Below, piece after piece: positions 31,901 to 39,211 of a stretch of DNA of 41,652 bases (positions are counted from its first letter, which is position 1; every line of letters begins with the position of its first letter). The translations under genes and the position numbers were made by a program. Under the pieces are notes generated by a model. The model was not told the origin of the DNA, ran no database searches, and saw nothing but the letters and a program-made list of their open reading frames with translations. The DNA comes from Bacillota bacterium (lineage in GTDB: Bacteria > Bacillota > Dehalobacteriia > UBA4068): the NCBI GenBank assembly GCA_030527285.1, contig JAUNBC010000013.1, positions 1 through 41,652 of the forward strand. The letters run 5' to 3'.

Positions 31901-32279
31901 TATATTTGGTGGTGATCGTAATACCCGCCGCCGTCATGGTGACATTAGTTTTACTGCCATTCAATAAGCTTGTATCGCCCGACAGATTTATATAGTTATC
32001 ACCAGTATCCTCAACAGCTTGCAAGGTATAATCTATGCTTTCCGCCGTGCCCGCGGTACCAATTTCTGGTGCAGTAGCATCAACATTTTCCGGCGCATTC
32101 ACAGTGCAGGTGATCGACAAGCCTGTGGCGTCAGCCGGAGCCTTGGCCGAGTTGTCGCCGGTTGACTCGAGGCCAGTACCTCTGGCGTCCCATACAACAG
32201 TAGCGTCTGCCAGCGCGCTGGCGGAAAAAGCAAATATCAGACATAAGCTGGCGATCAATACAAAGAGTAAGCGTTTCAT
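28995..32279 (-). CDS. Large secreted protein with cadherin-like beta-sandwich repeats and two C-terminal stalk repeats
   Basis: 1094 residues. AAGGGGG precedes the ATG at 32279; an extension to 32390 is unsupported because the -10 box of the promoter lies there. A signal peptide (1-24, ending ALA) comes first. The middle is a series of Ser/Thr-rich beta domains of about 90-110 residues with recurring SYTAKV, YNYVATV or FNYVVLIP strands and closing YTLTISAG, YKLTITRG or YYLSVYRQP strands. This is the cadherin-like beta-sandwich (PF12733) pattern, about seven copies by eye. The last 135 residues hold two stalk repeats with YNINGNNFVMLRDLAALL and YNIDGSNFVLLRDMAALL, close to those of the protein at 17489-19357. 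The composition (Ser, Thr, Asn, Tyr) is typical of surface adhesins or wall scaffolds. It stands alone between two terminators. Confidence 0.75.
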   Translation of the reverse strand: MKRLLFVLIASLCLIFAFSASALADATVVWDARGTGLESTGDNSAKAPADATGLSITCTVNAPENVDATAPEIGTAGTAESIDYTLQAVEDTGDNYINLSGDTSLLNGSKTNVTMTAAGITITTKYKLTTTTRTFTYSEDWTVEPVPTVSEVSETFTETFTIRAIETTTNIASFKVNGVALSGFSNTEGANAYSVSIPFSINSVPFEIITSGDHANITSSNMTLSKSSNTYSGNYTFSSSPATLTFLVTSESGATRSISVTLTRAAASTVNTIKSFSTQLISVTNSTKSFTVAASATTLTGTFPYATKNGTGNDGKVEVELTLDDANATAAISTPTGAASTSITNSSGKATFTLTNITGDTVTATITVTAESGADKHYQLTLTRAADYYTLTGVGFYTGSGYGSSTELTTSTWTTSSTSSSPMTVYVPSSQGVLYLLPIYGDNGSSANTFSISGTAVSGTPTASGNGYRVYLVSNAVSSNRTINITYGGNTYYYKLSPTEVVNSYCQLQTLAVSNSPTQSSGSRYIYTLSPALSANSATYSCNVDDGTTTVYLHLAADNDRSAIYSVSRSSGTGTVSAYTAGKVYQVTLTKGKSVTLSIVVRYNNQTSSSYNQTYTLTISAGSASGTLSSLLFSKTASNTGVYSMAPSFSSSIFNYVVLIPYQNGSATVYVKPTVSVSGDTVQVGSNSNAMSTVTSGDWQSLTSISAGSNQAYYIDIDGATNETYTVRAFHAPSNGSSNDTLSKLYIQTGSSNSSKVDMNTSFATSVSSYTAKVSESVSSVRVYAEAADNDAIVVVGGKYVDPASGYVSIALEEGENVIDVYCYAENCSDYTSYKLTITRGTSASQLKSMYLLSGNAYVSMSPTFSADLYNYVATVANGVSSLAFYATPNDSGSTMRLTVMQNSTTVASSKVISSGEANTYSLAEGVNSFAVTVTSSGGSSNTYYLSVYRQPSTLRTVVSSQALNIDGSARTLSAYNINGNNFVMLRDLAALLENSGCPISVSYNTSSNSVYITSNAVYTRRGDELGILGSAKRTVLSTQPIYLDYVRVAPIAYNIDGSNFVLLRDMAALLDFGVSYSGSTIYIDSDTNYVPGK

Positions 32280-32388
32280 CAAAATCCCCCTTTTATTATC
32301 AGCTGTTTTCGCTGTTCTTGGCTGCTGTGCGGCGGATAGCGCTTGCGGTTTCCCTCCTTGCCCTGCCATCCGTATTGCATATAGACTC

Positions 32389-32417
32389 ATTATACCCTAT
32401 TTATGTTCCTCTTTCAA
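32389..32417 (-). promoter_or_regulatory. Promoter of the large surface-protein gene
   Basis: On the minus strand: -35 TTGAAA (32417-32412), 17-base spacer, -10 TATAAT (32394-32389), about 110 bases upstream of the start at 32279. No other signal was seen in the leader. Confidence 0.78.
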
Positions 32418-32458
32418 TGCAAATTTTCAGCTTCCACAGCCTCGCGCCCCGCGCAAGA

Positions 32459-32494
32459 AAATACGGCATCGCGCTCAGGCGCCATGCCGTATTT
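32459..32494 (-). terminator. Terminator of the BMP lipoprotein gene
   Basis: AAATACGGCAT and ATGCCGTATTT (32459-32469 and 32484-32494) form an 11-base stem. On the minus strand it is followed by TTCTTG and lies 40 bases after the stop of the gene ending at 32534. Confidence 0.8.
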
Positions 32495-32533
32495 CTATGC
32501 CGTTATGTACCGCGTTATGCGGCTGGCGTCAGT

Positions 32534-33736
32534 TTACTGAATGACGTTGACCCCATCCACAAAGAAGAAGAAAGCCGGAGCGGAGGCGTATTCCGATTCA
32601 TGGAAATAGCCGTCGGAAATGTATTCCACGCCGTAGAAGCCGTCAAGATCGGCGGTGGATTCGACGACCGCGCCGTCAACGGTCCAGGTGTCGGTGGCGA
32701 ATACATGCAGGGTGCCGGCTTCGATCCCGGCGCGGGCAGCGTCCACGGCGGCTCTGATCTCAGCGCCGTTGGGCAGGGAATCGATCAGCGCGTCGTTATA
32801 GACGATATCGACCATGCCCTCGGCCATCGAGCCGGAGTAGTCGCTGATCGCCTCGCCGTTCAGCACGGCGGCGATGAAATGCTCATAAGCGGGCGCCCAA
32901 TTCCACACCGCGGAGCAGAGGTTGGCGGCCGGAGCGGCAACGCTCATATCGGTGTTGTAGCCCACGGCGTATTTACCGGCGGCTTCGGCGGTGGTCTGAG
33001 TGGCAGCGGAGTCGGCATGCTGGCCGAGAACGTCCGCGCCGCCGTCGATCAGCGCTTGCGCGGCTTGCGATTCGAGCGTTACGTCATACCAGGTGTTGGT
33101 GAACATGATGTCCATGGTGACGTCGGGGTTGACCGATTTGGCGCCGAGGTAGAAGGCGGTCAGGCCGCTGACGCATTCGGCGAATTGCTGGGCGGTAACA
33201 TAGCCGAGCTTATTGGTGGCGGTGGTCATACCGGCGACGATACCGGTCAGATAGCGGGCTTCATAGATATTGCCGAAATAGTTGGCGACGTTATCCAGAC
33301 CCGAGGAAGCGGCCTGATAGCCGGTGGCATGGCAGAACACCACGTCCGGATACTCGGCGGCGACTTCCAGCAGGAAGTCCTCATGGCCAAAGCTATCGGC
33401 AAAGATGATGTTGCAGCCGGCTTCTACCAGCTCGCGCAGCGCGGTGTCGCAGCTGTCGTCCTCGCTGATATTGTACTTGCCGATGACGTTCTCAGCCGGG
33501 ATGCCCAGCGCTTCGCAGGCGGCGGTAACGCCGTTGATATGCGCGGTGGAGTAGCCCTGCTCGGCCTCGTCGTTGATGTGGATATGGCCGACCTTGATCG
33601 TCTCGGCGGTCAGACCCTCGGCGGCTTCCTCGCCGCCCTCTACCGGCGTTTCCTCTACCGGTGCTTCTTCAGCGGCGCAGGCGGCAAAGGCGAATACCAG
33701 AGCCAGCGCTAATAAAACGACTAAAAGCTTTTTCAT
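32534..33736 (-). CDS. BMP-family (PnrA-like) substrate-binding lipoprotein
   Basis: 400 residues with AGGAGAG upstream. The lipoprotein signal ends FAAC (Cys20), followed by an acidic Glu/Pro linker. The mature part starts IKVGHIHINDEAEQGYSTAHINGV (about 45-68) and includes NIIFADSFGHEDFLLEVA, FCHATGYQAASSGLDNVANYFGNIYEARYLTG and VLGQHADSAATQTTAEAAGKYAVGYNTDM (segments cited in part). These are typical of Bmp/Med/PnrA nucleoside-binding proteins. It most likely serves the nucleoside-type ABC importer encoded at 37649-41335, which has an ATPase and two permeases but no binding protein of its own. It is monocistronic with its own promoter and terminator, allowing high expression. Confidence 0.88.
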   Translation of the reverse strand: MKKLLVVLLALALVFAFAACAAEEAPVEETPVEGGEEAAEGLTAETIKVGHIHINDEAEQGYSTAHINGVTAACEALGIPAENVIGKYNISEDDSCDTALRELVEAGCNIIFADSFGHEDFLLEVAAEYPDVVFCHATGYQAASSGLDNVANYFGNIYEARYLTGIVAGMTTATNKLGYVTAQQFAECVSGLTAFYLGAKSVNPDVTMDIMFTNTWYDVTLESQAAQALIDGGADVLGQHADSAATQTTAEAAGKYAVGYNTDMSVAAPAANLCSAVWNWAPAYEHFIAAVLNGEAISDYSGSMAEGMVDIVYNDALIDSLPNGAEIRAAVDAARAGIEAGTLHVFATDTWTVDGAVVESTADLDGFYGVEYISDGYFHESEYASAPAFFFFVDGVNVIQ

Positions 33737-33860
33737 GTAATTATCTCTCCTCTTCTTAAAAAATTGTGCTTTTCTATCAAAGCAGGTCTGACGCCCATTT
33801 TGATGAGAAAAGCGGCCATCAACAAGCCCATTTATTTTTTGCGGCCTGTTTTACTTAATC

Positions 33861-33889
33861 ATTATAGCCTATCCGGCGGCTTTTGTAAA
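33861..33889 (-). promoter_or_regulatory. Promoter of the BMP lipoprotein gene
   Basis: On the minus strand: -35 TTTACA (33889-33884), 17-base spacer, -10 TATAAT (33866-33861), about 125 bases upstream of the start. The leader is AT-rich; no riboswitch core was recognised. Confidence 0.75.
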
Positions 33890-33936
33890 GCGTTATCCCG
33901 ACTATTTCTTGCCTCTCTCCGCACCGTGTCCCATGC

Positions 33937-33965
33937 TTGTCAGAAGCGCGGCGATACTATATAAT
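33937..33965 (+). promoter_or_regulatory. Promoter of the PNPOx-like gene
   Basis: -35 TTGTCA (33937-33942), 17-base spacer, -10 TATAAT (33960-33965). The -10 context (CGGCGATACTATATAATAA) is nearly the same as that of the next promoter at 34514-34542. Confidence 0.75.
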
Positions 33966-34019
33966 AATAAAAGCCGCGCCCGCCGCCGCCTCTTATCATC
34001 GGCCTGTCAGGAGGAGCAT

Positions 34020-34505
34020 ATGCGCAGAAAAGACCGCGAGATCACCGACCAGAGGGAGATACGGCGCATCATCGACGCCGCCATCGTCTGCCGTCTGGCC
34101 TTGAACACCGATGAAGCGCCCTATATCGTGCCGCTCAATTTCGGCGTGCTCTGGGACGGCGAATCGCCGCTGTTCTACTTCCATTCCGCGCGGCGGGGCT
34201 ATAAATTCGCGCTGCTCGAACTCGACGACCGCGCCGCGCTGGAGATAGACTCCTACGGCGAGGTCGCGCAGGAGGGCCGCTACTGCCAATACGGCCTGCC
34301 CTACCGCAGCGTCATCGCCACCGGCCGCATCGAGATCGTCACCGACGCGGAGGAGAAAACGCGGGGCTTGCGGGCGATCGTCGGCCACAGCTGCCGCGAC
34401 GGGCAGTTGGTAGCGCCCGACTTCCGCTTCAGCGAGGCCGAGCTGGACGGCGTATGCGTGTACAAGCTGATGGTCAGGCAGCTCAGCGCCAAAGGCAGCG
34501 GCTGA
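34020..34505 (+). CDS. Pyridoxamine 5'-phosphate oxidase-like flavin-binding protein
   Basis: 161 residues from ATG 34020, with AGGAGGA five bases upstream. It starts MRRKDREITDQREIRRIIDAA and continues with CRLALNTDEAPYIVPLNFGV, LFYFHSARRGYKFALLELD and SVIATGRIEIVTDAEEKTRGL (segments cited in part). This is the pattern of the NimA-like branch of the PNPOx split-barrel family, small FMN- or haem-binding proteins. The residue in the NimA haem/nitroimidazole position cannot be judged by eye. It has its own promoter. The following gene encodes another flavoprotein, so this may be part of a small redox-protection group with the FprA gene. Confidence 0.82.
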   Translation: MRRKDREITDQREIRRIIDAAIVCRLALNTDEAPYIVPLNFGVLWDGESPLFYFHSARRGYKFALLELDDRAALEIDSYGEVAQEGRYCQYGLPYRSVIATGRIEIVTDAEEKTRGLRAIVGHSCRDGQLVAPDFRFSEAELDGVCVYKLMVRQLSAKGSG

Positions 34506-34513
34506 GCGGCGAT

Positions 34514-34542
34514 TTGCATTTTTAGCGGCGGTACTATATAAT
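34514..34542 (+). promoter_or_regulatory. Promoter of the FAD-dependent dehydrogenase gene
   Basis: -35 TTGCAT (34514-34519), 17-base spacer, -10 TATAAT (34537-34542). It lies 9 bases after the upstream stop. Its position makes the ATG at 34558 too close to the transcription start and supports 34630. Confidence 0.72.
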
Positions 34543-34629
34543 AACAGCGTTGCGGCCATGCGCCGCCCGCCGGGCAAAAGGGTACGGCGGCGCTTCCTCT
34601 GTATCGACGACAACGTCAGAAAGCCAACC

Positions 34630-36012
34630 ATGAAAAAATACGATATCATCATCGTCGGCGCGGGCGCGGCCGGAGTTTTCGCCGCCTATGAGCTGACCCG
34701 CATCAAGAACAACGCCAGCGTGCTGATGATAGACAAAGGCCGTCCGCTGGCCGAGCGCATCTGCCCGATCAAGAGCGGCAAGACCGCCGCCTGCATCCGC
34801 TGCGAGCCCTGCCACATCATGAACGGCTATGGCGGCGCGGGCACGCTTTCCGACGGTAAATACAATATCACTACCCAATTCGGCGGCGATCTGCACAGCT
34901 ACGTCGGCGAGCAGCGGGCGCTGGAGCTGATGGAATACGTCGATTCGGTGCTGTGCCAGCTCGGCGGCGCGGAGGCCAAGCTCTATTCCACCGGCGATTC
35001 CGACCTGCGCTATCAGGCGCTGCGGCATAATCTCTATCTGCTGGACGCCAAGGTGCGCCATCTCGGCACCGACCGCAACGCCGAGATATTGCAGCATATC
35101 TACGACTACTCGCGGGAGCGCGTCGATATCGAGTTCTCCACCGAGGCCGAGGATATCGAAATACTGCCCGCCGGCGGCTTTCGCGTGCTGACGACGCGCG
35201 GCGGTGAGTATCAATGCCGCGATCTGCTGTTGGCCTGCGGACGCAGCGGCAGCCGCTGGATCTCCGAGATCTGCGGCAAATTCGGCATCGGCCTCAAGAG
35301 CAACCGCGTCGATATCGGCCTGCGCGTGGAGCTGCCGGCGGAGATATTCCGCCATATCACCGACGCGGTCTATGAGAGCAAGCTCGTCTATAAGACCGAC
35401 AAATACAATGATCTGGTGCGCACCTTCTGCATGAATCCCTATGGCGAGGTGGTGTCGGAAAACACCAACGGCATCGTCACCGTCAACGGCCATTCCTACG
35501 CCGACCCCTCGCTGCATACCGAAAACACCAATTTCGCGCTGCTGGTGTCCAATCGCTTTACCGAGCCCTTCACCAATTCCAACGGCTACGGCGAGCATAT
35601 CGCGCGGCTGTCGAATATGCTGGGCGGCGGCGTGCTGCTGCAGCGCTTCGGCGATCTGGTCAAGGGACGGCGCAGCTCGGAGCGGCGCATGGAAAAATGC
35701 TTCACCCGCCCCACGCTCAACGCCACTCCCGGCGACCTGTCGCTGGTAATGCCCAAGCGTCAGTTGGACAGCATTATCGAGATGATATACGCGCTGGACA
35801 AGATCGCCCCCGGCACCGCCAATGAGGATACGCTGCTCTATGGCGTGGAGGTCAAATTCTACAATTCGCGCGTTGACGTAGACAGCGACCTGATGACTGC
35901 CGTGCCCGACCTCTACTCGCTGGGCGACGGCGCCGGCGTTACCCATTCGCTGTCGCAGGCCAGCGCCTCCGGCGTACACGTAGCGCGTAAATTAGCGGCT
36001 AAATACCAATGA
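34630..36012 (+). CDS. FAD-dependent dehydrogenase (COG2509-like NAD(P)/FAD protein)
   Basis: 460 residues. The start at ATG 34630 puts the dinucleotide-binding motif IIVGAGAAGVFAAYEL at residues 6-21, as is usual; the ribosome site is weak (AGAAAG). Further marks are a Cys-rich segment CPIKSGKTAACIRCEPCHIMNGYGGAG (about 43-69), with SDGKYNITTQFGG next to it. Also seen are LLLACGRSGSRW near 200 and a C-terminal FAD contact LYSLGDGAGVTHSLSQASASG near 430 (segments cited in part). This combination is typical of the uncharacterised FAD-dependent dehydrogenases common in anaerobes. The physiological electron donor and acceptor are unknown. It has its own promoter and lies just before the FprA gene. 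Confidence 0.82.
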   Translation: MKKYDIIIVGAGAAGVFAAYELTRIKNNASVLMIDKGRPLAERICPIKSGKTAACIRCEPCHIMNGYGGAGTLSDGKYNITTQFGGDLHSYVGEQRALELMEYVDSVLCQLGGAEAKLYSTGDSDLRYQALRHNLYLLDAKVRHLGTDRNAEILQHIYDYSRERVDIEFSTEAEDIEILPAGGFRVLTTRGGEYQCRDLLLACGRSGSRWISEICGKFGIGLKSNRVDIGLRVELPAEIFRHITDAVYESKLVYKTDKYNDLVRTFCMNPYGEVVSENTNGIVTVNGHSYADPSLHTENTNFALLVSNRFTEPFTNSNGYGEHIARLSNMLGGGVLLQRFGDLVKGRRSSERRMEKCFTRPTLNATPGDLSLVMPKRQLDSIIEMIYALDKIAPGTANEDTLLYGVEVKFYNSRVDVDSDLMTAVPDLYSLGDGAGVTHSLSQASASGVHVARKLAAKYQ

Positions 36013-36115
36013 CCGGCCGCCGCGGCAGCTTTCCGGCCGGGTCGAGCTTATTGATCCGCCTGGCGTTATGAACAGCAGGCAATGGCCAGCAATAAAAAAT
36101 GATCGGAGGACGACT

Positions 36116-37318
36116 ATGTATTGTGTAAAACAGATCACCGGCGATATGCTGTGGGTCGGCGCGGACGACCGGCGGCTGGCCTTTTTTGAAGGCGTTTACG
36201 CCGTACCGGACGGCGTATCCTACAACTCCTATCTGATCCTGGATGAGCAGACCGTATTATTCGATACCGTGGACAAGGCCGCCGAGGCGCAGTTTTTCGA
36301 GAATTTGCGCTATGGACTCGGCGGGCGGCCGCTCGATTATCTGGTGATATCGCATATGGAGCCGGATCATGCCGCCACCGTCGAGGGGCTGCTGCTGCGC
36401 CATCCGGAAACGCGCGTTGTCTGCAATGACAAGATCCGCGTGATGCTGGCGCGCTATTTCGCAACCGACTTCAGCGAGCGGCTGCTGATCGTCGCCGAGG
36501 GCGATACGCTGTGTACCGGCCGGCATAATTTCACCTTTGTCATGGCGCCGATGGTACATTGGCCGGAGGTAATGATGACCTATGACGCTGCCGACAAGAT
36601 ACTGTTTTCCGCCGACGCTTTCGGCTCCTTCGGCGCGTTGAACGGCCGTATTTTCGCTGATGAAGTCGATTTCATGCATGAATACATCGACGAGGCGCGC
36701 CGTTATTATACGAATATCGTCGGCAAATACGGGCCGCAGGTGCAGGCGGTGCTGAACAAGGCCGCCGCCCTCGATATCGCCTATATCTGTCCGCTGCACA
36801 GCTTTGTCTGGCGGCAGGGCTTTGGCGATTTTATCGCCAAATACGCCCAATGGAGCAGCTATACGCCGGAGCAGTCGGGCGTGATGATCGCCTATGCCTC
36901 GGTGTACGGTCATACGGAGAACGCCGCCAATATACTCGCCGCCAAGCTCAGCGACCGCGGCGTGAAAGTCAAAATGCATGATACCTCGGTGATACCGGCC
37001 TCGTATATCGTCGCCGACGCTTTCAAATACAGCCATCTCGTGTTTGCCGCCACCACCTACAACATGGGCGTATTCGTGACCATGGAAAACCTGCTCCACG
37101 ATATCGCCGCCCATGCCCTGCGCAACCGCAAGATCGCGCTGATAGAAAACGGCAGCTGGGCGCCGGTAGCGGGCAAGCTGATGCGGCAAATACTCGAGCC
37201 GCTCAAGGATATGACCTTCATCGGCGCGCCGCTGTTGGTGCCCTCGGCGCTCAAGCAGCCGCAGTTAGAGGAGCTGGAGGCGCTCGCCGACGCCCTCGCC
37301 GCCGACGTCCTGGCCTAA
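36116..37318 (+). CDS. fprA: A-type flavoprotein FprA (oxygen/NO reductase)
   Basis: 400 residues, CGGAGGA five bases before the ATG at 36116. The N-terminal metallo-beta-lactamase-like domain carries the diiron site: SHMEPDHAA (H-x-E-x-D-H) near residue 79, MVHWPEVMMTYD near 145, and SADAFGSFGAL near 163. PLHSFVWR supplies the last His near 225. From about 258 there is a flavodoxin domain, IAYASVYGHTENAANILAAKL, with ATTYNMGVF for FMN binding. Such proteins reduce oxygen or NO to protect anaerobes, taking electrons from rubredoxin or F420H2; no rubredoxin gene is adjacent. All metal ligands appear intact. A perfect palindromic terminator follows about 90 bases later. Confidence 0.92.
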   Translation: MYCVKQITGDMLWVGADDRRLAFFEGVYAVPDGVSYNSYLILDEQTVLFDTVDKAAEAQFFENLRYGLGGRPLDYLVISHMEPDHAATVEGLLLRHPETRVVCNDKIRVMLARYFATDFSERLLIVAEGDTLCTGRHNFTFVMAPMVHWPEVMMTYDAADKILFSADAFGSFGALNGRIFADEVDFMHEYIDEARRYYTNIVGKYGPQVQAVLNKAAALDIAYICPLHSFVWRQGFGDFIAKYAQWSSYTPEQSGVMIAYASVYGHTENAANILAAKLSDRGVKVKMHDTSVIPASYIVADAFKYSHLVFAATTYNMGVFVTMENLLHDIAAHALRNRKIALIENGSWAPVAGKLMRQILEPLKDMTFIGAPLLVPSALKQPQLEELEALADALAADVLA

Positions 37319-37407
37319 GGCTCCGGCATGGCCCGGCGACGCTCGCCGCTCCGCCATATCTCCGCGCCGCCGCAGCGGGCGACGCAGCAAGCCGTTTAAT
37401 ACTCTCG

Positions 37408-37437
37408 AAGGGGCGCGCATATGCGCGCCCTTTTTTA
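37408..37437 (+). terminator. Terminator after fprA
   Basis: A perfect 20-base palindrome, GGGCGCGCAT/ATGCGCGCCC (37411-37430), with flanking AAG and a TTTTTT run. A strong rho-independent terminator. Confidence 0.92.
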
Positions 37438-37648
37438 TCCTTGCGCCATTTTTCCGCTGCGATTTTCTCTATAATCCCTATAATACGATCAACCGCTGTT
37501 TTATTTGCATTTCCCGCCGCTTTCGTAAAGGAAATACCCAGCCCGATACAGAAATATTGTTGTTATGAAACGGCTCGCTGTGGCGGGTCGGGCGGACTTG
37601 CTTCTTTTCGCCGCTGAACAAAAATCAAAAGAAGGGGGTGCCTCGATT
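37438..37648 (+). promoter_or_regulatory. Leader region of the nucleoside-type ABC operon with tandem -10 boxes
   Basis: Two TATAAT boxes at 37470-37475 and 37479-37484; no convincing -35 lies 16-18 bases before either. The remaining 160 bases hold no recognised riboswitch. The frame of the ATPase gene is open back to ATG 37565, but the ribosome site GAAGGGGGTG (37630-37639) points to TTG 37649. Confidence 0.35.
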
Positions 37649-39211
37649 TTGAGTTCGCCTCAGGAACAGGTCGCTGTTCAAACTGTCAACGTCACCAAGA
37701 CCTTCGACAAGACCGTGGCCAACGACAAAATATCGCTGGACATTCGCCGCGGCGAGATCCTCGCCCTGCTCGGCGAGAACGGTTCCGGCAAAACGACGCT
37801 GGTCAATATGCTTTCCGGCATCTATTTTCCCGATTCCGGCGAGATCTACGTCAACGGCCGCCAGGTGACGATACGCAGTCCCAAGGACGCCTTTGCTCTG
37901 GGCATCGGCATGGTGCATCAGCATTTCAAGCTGGTGGACGTATTGAGCGCGGCGGAGAACATCGTGCTCGGCCTGCCCGGCGGGCTGACCATCGACCGCA
38001 AGAAGATCAACGCCGATATCCGTGAGATCAGCCGCAAGTACGGCTTTGACATCGACCCGGAGAAGAAGATCTACAATATGTCGGTATCGGAGAAGCAGAC
38101 GGTGGAGATCGTCAAGGTGCTGTATCGCGGCGCCGATATCCTGATACTCGACGAGCCGACGGCGGTGCTGACGCCGCAGGAAACGCGCAAGCTGTTCGAC
38201 ATCCTGCGCAAGATGAAGGCCGACAACAACGCTATCGTCATCATCACGCATAAGCTGCATGAGGTGCTGGAGGTTTCCGATCGCGTACATATACTGCGCA
38301 AGGGCGAGTTCATCGGCACGGTAGAGACCGCGCATACCAGCCGGCAGGAGCTGACCGAGAAAATGGTCGGCCGCGCCGTGGAGCTGAAGATCGACCGCCC
38401 CGAGACGGTCAAGAGCATCGAGAAGCTGCGCGTGGACAAGCTGACCTGCCTCAACAGCGACGGCATCACCGCGCTGGACGAGGTCAGCTTCTCCGTATTC
38501 GGCGGCGAGATATTAGGCGTGGCCGGTATCGCCGGCTCCGGGCAGAAGGAGCTGTGCGAAGCCTTGGCCGGACTGCATCCGATCAAAAGCGGCCACGTTT
38601 ATTCGCGCATCTTGGAGAACGGACAAATGATCGAGCAGGAATTATCCGGCAAAGCGCCGATGGAGATCATCAAGGCCGGCGTGCAGATGAGCTTTGTGCC
38701 CGAGGACAGGCTGGGCATGGGTCTGGTGGCCGCCATGGATATGACCGACAACGTGATGCTGCGCTCCTATTATAAAGGCGCAGGACCGTTCGTCGACCGC
38801 AAAACGCCGCGCCGCTTAGCGCATCAGCTGATCGACACGCTGGAGATCATCACCCCCGGCGTTTCGACTCCGGTGCGGCTGCTGTCGGGCGGCAATGTGC
38901 AGAAGGTGCTGCTGGGACGCGAGATCGCCTCCGACCCGGAGGTGCTGATCGTCGCCTACCCGGTGCGCGGGCTGGATATCAACAGCTCCTATACGATATA
39001 CGAAATGCTGAATAAGCAAAAACTGCGCGACGTGGCCGTGCTGTTCATCGGCGAGGACCTGGACGTGCTGCTGGAGATCTGCGACCGCATACTGGTGCTG
39101 TGCGGCGGCCGCGTTTCCGGCATCGTTGACGCACGCAGCGCGACCAAGGAGGAAATCGGCCTGATGATGACCAGTATCAGCGAGCGGAAGGAGGCCCGGG
39201 AGCATGAATAA
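37649..39211 (+). CDS. Nucleoside-type ABC transporter ATPase with two nucleotide-binding domains (NupO/YufO-like)
   Basis: 520 residues from a TTG start at 37649 (ATG 37565 is an alternative, adding 28 residues without a ribosome site). Domain 1 (residues about 5-235): Walker A GENGSGKTT, GMVHQHFKLVDVLSAAENIVLG, relaxed signature MSVSEKQTVEIVK, Walker B ILILDEPTAVLTP. Domain 2 (about 255-510): degenerate P-loop GIAGSGQKEL, FVPEDRLGMGL, signature LLSGGNVQKVLLGREI, and IVAYPVRGLDINS instead of a normal Walker B. This asymmetric layout is normal for the sugar/nucleoside class. The gene overlaps the first permease by 8 bases. The binding protein is probably the BMP lipoprotein encoded at 32534-33736. 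Confidence 0.9.
   Translation: MSSPQEQVAVQTVNVTKTFDKTVANDKISLDIRRGEILALLGENGSGKTTLVNMLSGIYFPDSGEIYVNGRQVTIRSPKDAFALGIGMVHQHFKLVDVLSAAENIVLGLPGGLTIDRKKINADIREISRKYGFDIDPEKKIYNMSVSEKQTVEIVKVLYRGADILILDEPTAVLTPQETRKLFDILRKMKADNNAIVIITHKLHEVLEVSDRVHILRKGEFIGTVETAHTSRQELTEKMVGRAVELKIDRPETVKSIEKLRVDKLTCLNSDGITALDEVSFSVFGGEILGVAGIAGSGQKELCEALAGLHPIKSGHVYSRILENGQMIEQELSGKAPMEIIKAGVQMSFVPEDRLGMGLVAAMDMTDNVMLRSYYKGAGPFVDRKTPRRLAHQLIDTLEIITPGVSTPVRLLSGGNVQKVLLGREIASDPEVLIVAYPVRGLDINSSYTIYEMLNKQKLRDVAVLFIGEDLDVLLEICDRILVLCGGRVSGIVDARSATKEEIGLMMTSISERKEAREHE

Noticed and set aside
32318-33712. 464-residue plus-strand frame opposite the BMP gene
   Set aside because: Gly/Val/Asp-rich shadow frame. The minus strand encodes a full BMP lipoprotein with promoter and terminator.
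34534-35979. 481-residue minus-strand frame opposite the FAD dehydrogenase
   Set aside because: The plus strand shows a clear FAD-binding protein. The antisense frame has no recognisable motif or ribosome site.
37438-37648. Purine riboswitch before the nucleoside-type ABC operon
   Set aside because: No purine-aptamer core (paired P1 with conserved loop motifs) could be recognised in the leader.
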